Below, one piece after another: positions 6,117 through 7,508 of a stretch of DNA of 7,508 nt. The notes below the pieces were generated by a model. The model was not told the origin of the DNA. It did not search any database and saw only the letters and a program-made list of their open reading frames with translations. Source of the DNA: Candidatus Nitrosopumilus sp. (GTDB lineage Archaea > Thermoproteota > Nitrososphaeria > Nitrososphaerales > Nitrosopumilaceae). The stretch's first letter is position 1. Every line of letters starts with the position of its first letter. The translations under genes were made by a program, and so were the position numbers. Location of the stretch: the NCBI GenBank assembly GCA_029863665.1, contig JAOTUX010000044.1, positions 1 through 7,508 on the forward strand. Direction: 5' to 3'.

Positions 6117-6652
6117 ATAAATTTTATTTTACCAATTGCTTCTGAAAGATTTGAAATTCTATTGATTCGATTTTCAGAAACATGTTGATTCCAAGGTTGT
6201 GAATACAAAATTACTTGTTTATTGTGTTGAAGGAAATTTTGTGCATTTAGGGGGGAATCATCAATAAATACATCATAATCTAAATCAGCTTTCATAGGCC
6301 CATCAATTACGGATATATAATCATCATAGGATATGTTATGATGATTTAACCAATTTTTTACAAAAGAATCAGTTGAACGCTCTCTTGCAGTAACAATATC
6401 TACTTGGCCTAAATTTGCAAGGTTTTTTGTGACGTACGATAAATTTTCTTCAGTAGGAGGTATAGAATTCCAGTTTTTCCAACAAGAACTTAATTCAGCA
6501 TAGAAATCATAACGATTGATTTTATGTTTCTTCCAAAAATCCCAATCAGTAATATTGTGTTTAGAGATTTTAGGTCTAATTGTATTACTATAGTTTAGCC
6601 AGGATTTTATTACATCAGCAAGCACACCATCAACATCTAATGCAATTTTCAT
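6113..6652 (-). CDS. HAD-superfamily hydrolase, 5'(3')-deoxyribonucleotidase-like (NT5C type)
   Basis: Probable phosphatase acting on nucleotides or another small phosphorylated substrate through a phospho-aspartate intermediate. The 179 residues carry all four HAD motifs. Motif I is D-V-D-G-V with nucleophile D6 and acid/base D8; motif II has T88 in I-V-T-A-R; motif III is probably K121; motif IV is F-I-D-D-S (D131, D132). The segment between motifs I and II (about 15-75) is a small helical cap rich in Trp (W18, W37, W40, W58, W61), as in NT5C-type nucleotidases, and the length agrees with that family. The exact substrate cannot be read from sequence; another small HAD phosphatase is possible. 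The ATG lies 10 nt after the dnaJ stop on the same strand, suggesting co-transcription. An AT-rich AAAAAATTA at 6671-6679 could provide an internal promoter, and there is no clear Shine-Dalgarno site. Its 3' end overlaps the small plus-strand gene by 4 nt. Confidence 0.8.
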   Translation of the reverse strand: MKIALDVDGVLADVIKSWLNYSNTIRPKISKHNITDWDFWKKHKINRYDFYAELSSCWKNWNSIPPTEENLSYVTKNLANLGQVDIVTARERSTDSFVKNWLNHHNISYDDYISVIDGPMKADLDYDVFIDDSPLNAQNFLQHNKQVILYSQPWNQHVSENRINRISNLSEAIGKIKFI

Positions 6653-6662
6653 TTTTTGTCAA

Positions 6663-7508
6663 TTAATCATTAATTTTTTGGAATTCATCGAGAAGGGATT
6701 TTTGACGCTTATTGAGTTTTTTTGGAATATTTACTACAATTCGAACATATTGATCTCCTTTACCCCTTGAATTGATATGTGGAACTCCCTTTCCCTTTAA
6801 TTTGATTATAGTATTTGGCTGACTACCTGAATCAACTTTAATTTTTTCTGTACCTTCCAATGTAGGTACAATAATTTCACAGCCTAATGTAGCATCAATC
6901 ATTGAAACATCGTGATCATAAAAAATATCTTTACCATCTCGATTGAATTGAGAATGAGGTTGTACTCTAACTCTAACAATCAAATCACCATTGGAACCAT
7001 TTGGAACTTCATTTCCTTGTTCTGGAACATTATAATCACCGGAGTCAATTCCAGGCGGAATTTCAAAAGTGACTTTTTTTGAACCCTTTTTCTTTCCCTG
7101 TCCTTTACACTCACCACATGGAACTTCAATGATAGAACCTTGACCTCTACAAGAAGAACATGGTGCAGCAGTTACAAAAGAAGCAAATCCCATATTACGA
7201 CTTTGGCGCACCTGTCCTTGACCATTACAGGTAACACATGTTTTCTTGTCAGTACCAGGTTTGCAACCAGATCCATGACAAAGATCACACTGAATCTGCT
7301 TTTGCAGATCAATTTCCATTTTTTTACCATGAAGTACATCTTCTAGTGTTACTGAAGTTTCGTAGAGGATGTCAGAACCCTGTTGTTGACCAAAACCAAA
7401 TCCGCCACCACTACGACCGAATATGGATTCAAAAATTGAATCAAATCCGCCACCACTACGACCGAATATATCACTAAAATCTCCACGTGCGCCTTGGAAG
7501 ATATCATC
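6663..7508 (-). CDS. dnaJ: Chaperone protein DnaJ (Hsp40), partial: J-domain lies beyond the right edge
   Basis: DnaJ delivers unfolded proteins to DnaK and stimulates its ATPase. The open frame continues past the internal ATG at 7319 to the window end, giving 281 residues; the true start and the HPD-bearing J-domain are outside. Visible parts in order: a Gly/Phe-rich linker (fragment residues about 1-43) with an in-frame duplication; the start of the substrate-binding domain; and a zinc domain of four CxxCxGxG units (C-D-L-C-H-G-S-G, C-V-T-C-N-G-Q-G, C-S-S-C-R-G-Q-G, C-G-E-C-K-G-Q-G). The C-terminal domain follows, with G-D-L-I-V-R-V-R-V and L-K-G-K-G-V-P motifs, ending L-N-K-R-Q-K-S-L-L-D-E-F. 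This is a type I DnaJ. In archaea the DnaK/DnaJ/GrpE set is held to be of bacterial origin, so dnaK and grpE may lie just right of the window (inference). The nucleotidase-like gene follows after 10 nt. Confidence 0.95.
   Translation of the reverse strand, partial: DDIFQGARGDFSDIFGRSGGGFDSIFESIFGRSGGGFGFGQQQGSDILYETSVTLEDVLHGKKMEIDLQKQIQCDLCHGSGCKPGTDKKTCVTCNGQGQVRQSRNMGFASFVTAAPCSSCRGQGSIIEVPCGECKGQGKKKGSKKVTFEIPPGIDSGDYNVPEQGNEVPNGSNGDLIVRVRVQPHSQFNRDGKDIFYDHDVSMIDATLGCEIIVPTLEGTEKIKVDSGSQPNTIIKLKGKGVPHINSRGKGDQYVRIVVNIPKKLNKRQKSLLDEFQKIND
7397..7424 (-). repeat. 28-bp direct repeat in dnaJ, downstream copy
   Basis: On the minus strand this reads ATATTCGGTCGTAGTGGTGG followed by CGGATTTG. 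It is identical to 7442-7469 and encodes I-F-G-R-S-G-G-G-F. The offset of 45 bp is 15 codons, so the duplication stays in frame. It lies in the Gly/Phe linker. Confidence 0.92.
7442..7469 (-). repeat. 28-bp direct repeat in dnaJ, upstream copy
   Basis: First copy in reading direction of the repeat at 7397-7424, also encoding I-F-G-R-S-G-G-G-F. The linking residues between copies (D-S-I-F-E-S) echo the F-S-D-I that precedes the first copy, so the original duplicated unit was probably about 45 bp and has since diverged outside the 28-bp core. Confidence 0.92.

Noticed and set aside
6663..7319. A separate short zinc-domain-only DnaJ starting at the ATG at 7319
   Set aside because: The frame runs open to the window edge and the upstream part encodes a typical Gly/Phe linker, so the ATG is an internal Met of a longer DnaJ.
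7397..7469. CRISPR-like pair of repeats
   Set aside because: Only two copies with a 17-bp gap, within a coding frame and with a codon-multiple offset; a coding duplication explains them.
7140..7477. Two overlapping plus-strand frames over dnaJ, one with a repeated N-Q-I-R-H-H-Y-D-R-I peptide
   Set aside because: The peptide repeat merely mirrors the in-frame 45-bp duplication of the dnaJ linker on the other strand; the zinc-finger coding frame is clearly the real one.

Overview
The window looks like a piece of an ammonia-oxidising archaeon's chromosome (Thaumarchaeota/Nitrososphaerota, Nitrosopumilus-like). The DNA is AT-rich. It carries archaeal-type ribosomal protein uL2, an archaeal Cdc48/VAT ATPase, and the GatD and GatE subunits of the archaea-specific Glu-tRNA(Gln) amidotransferase. 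TATA boxes sit about 25 nt before several start codons, as expected for leaderless mRNAs. The lineage assignment is inferred from gene content and protein style, not from a database search.

Layout. Positions 1-253 (minus) hold the start of rpl2, opening with TTG and running off the left edge. A short divergent promoter region (254-357) separates it from a plus-strand block: cdc48 (358-2544), gatD (2577-3863) and gatE (3876-5783). A tRNA-Leu(CAG) gene lies on the opposite strand only 6 nt past the gatE stop (5790-5874). After a 77-nt AT-rich gap comes a 54-codon plus-strand gene for a Cys/His-rich protein (5952-6116), a likely small zinc-binding protein of unknown function. It meets head-on a minus-strand pair: dnaJ (6663-7508, N-terminal part outside the window) followed 10 nt later by a HAD-family 5'-nucleotidase-like gene (6113-6652).

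How the genes work together. GatD and GatE form one enzyme. GatD releases ammonia from glutamine or asparagine, and GatE activates Glu-tRNA(Gln) and amidates it, so this organism probably makes Gln-tRNA(Gln) indirectly. Cdc48 and DnaJ are protein quality-control factors: an unfoldase with a C-terminal tail that could dock on the 20S proteasome, and an Hsp40 co-chaperone. uL2 and tRNA-Leu belong to translation. The window is therefore mostly housekeeping.

I found no mobile element, CRISPR array, toxin-antitoxin pair or defence system, and I do not claim a new multi-gene system. The points most worth a second look are the small Cys/His protein, a 35-bp identical tract shared by the two ATPase modules of cdc48, an in-frame duplication in the DnaJ Gly/Phe linker, a Lys/Glu/Ile repeat linker inside GatD, and the tight convergent gene ends.
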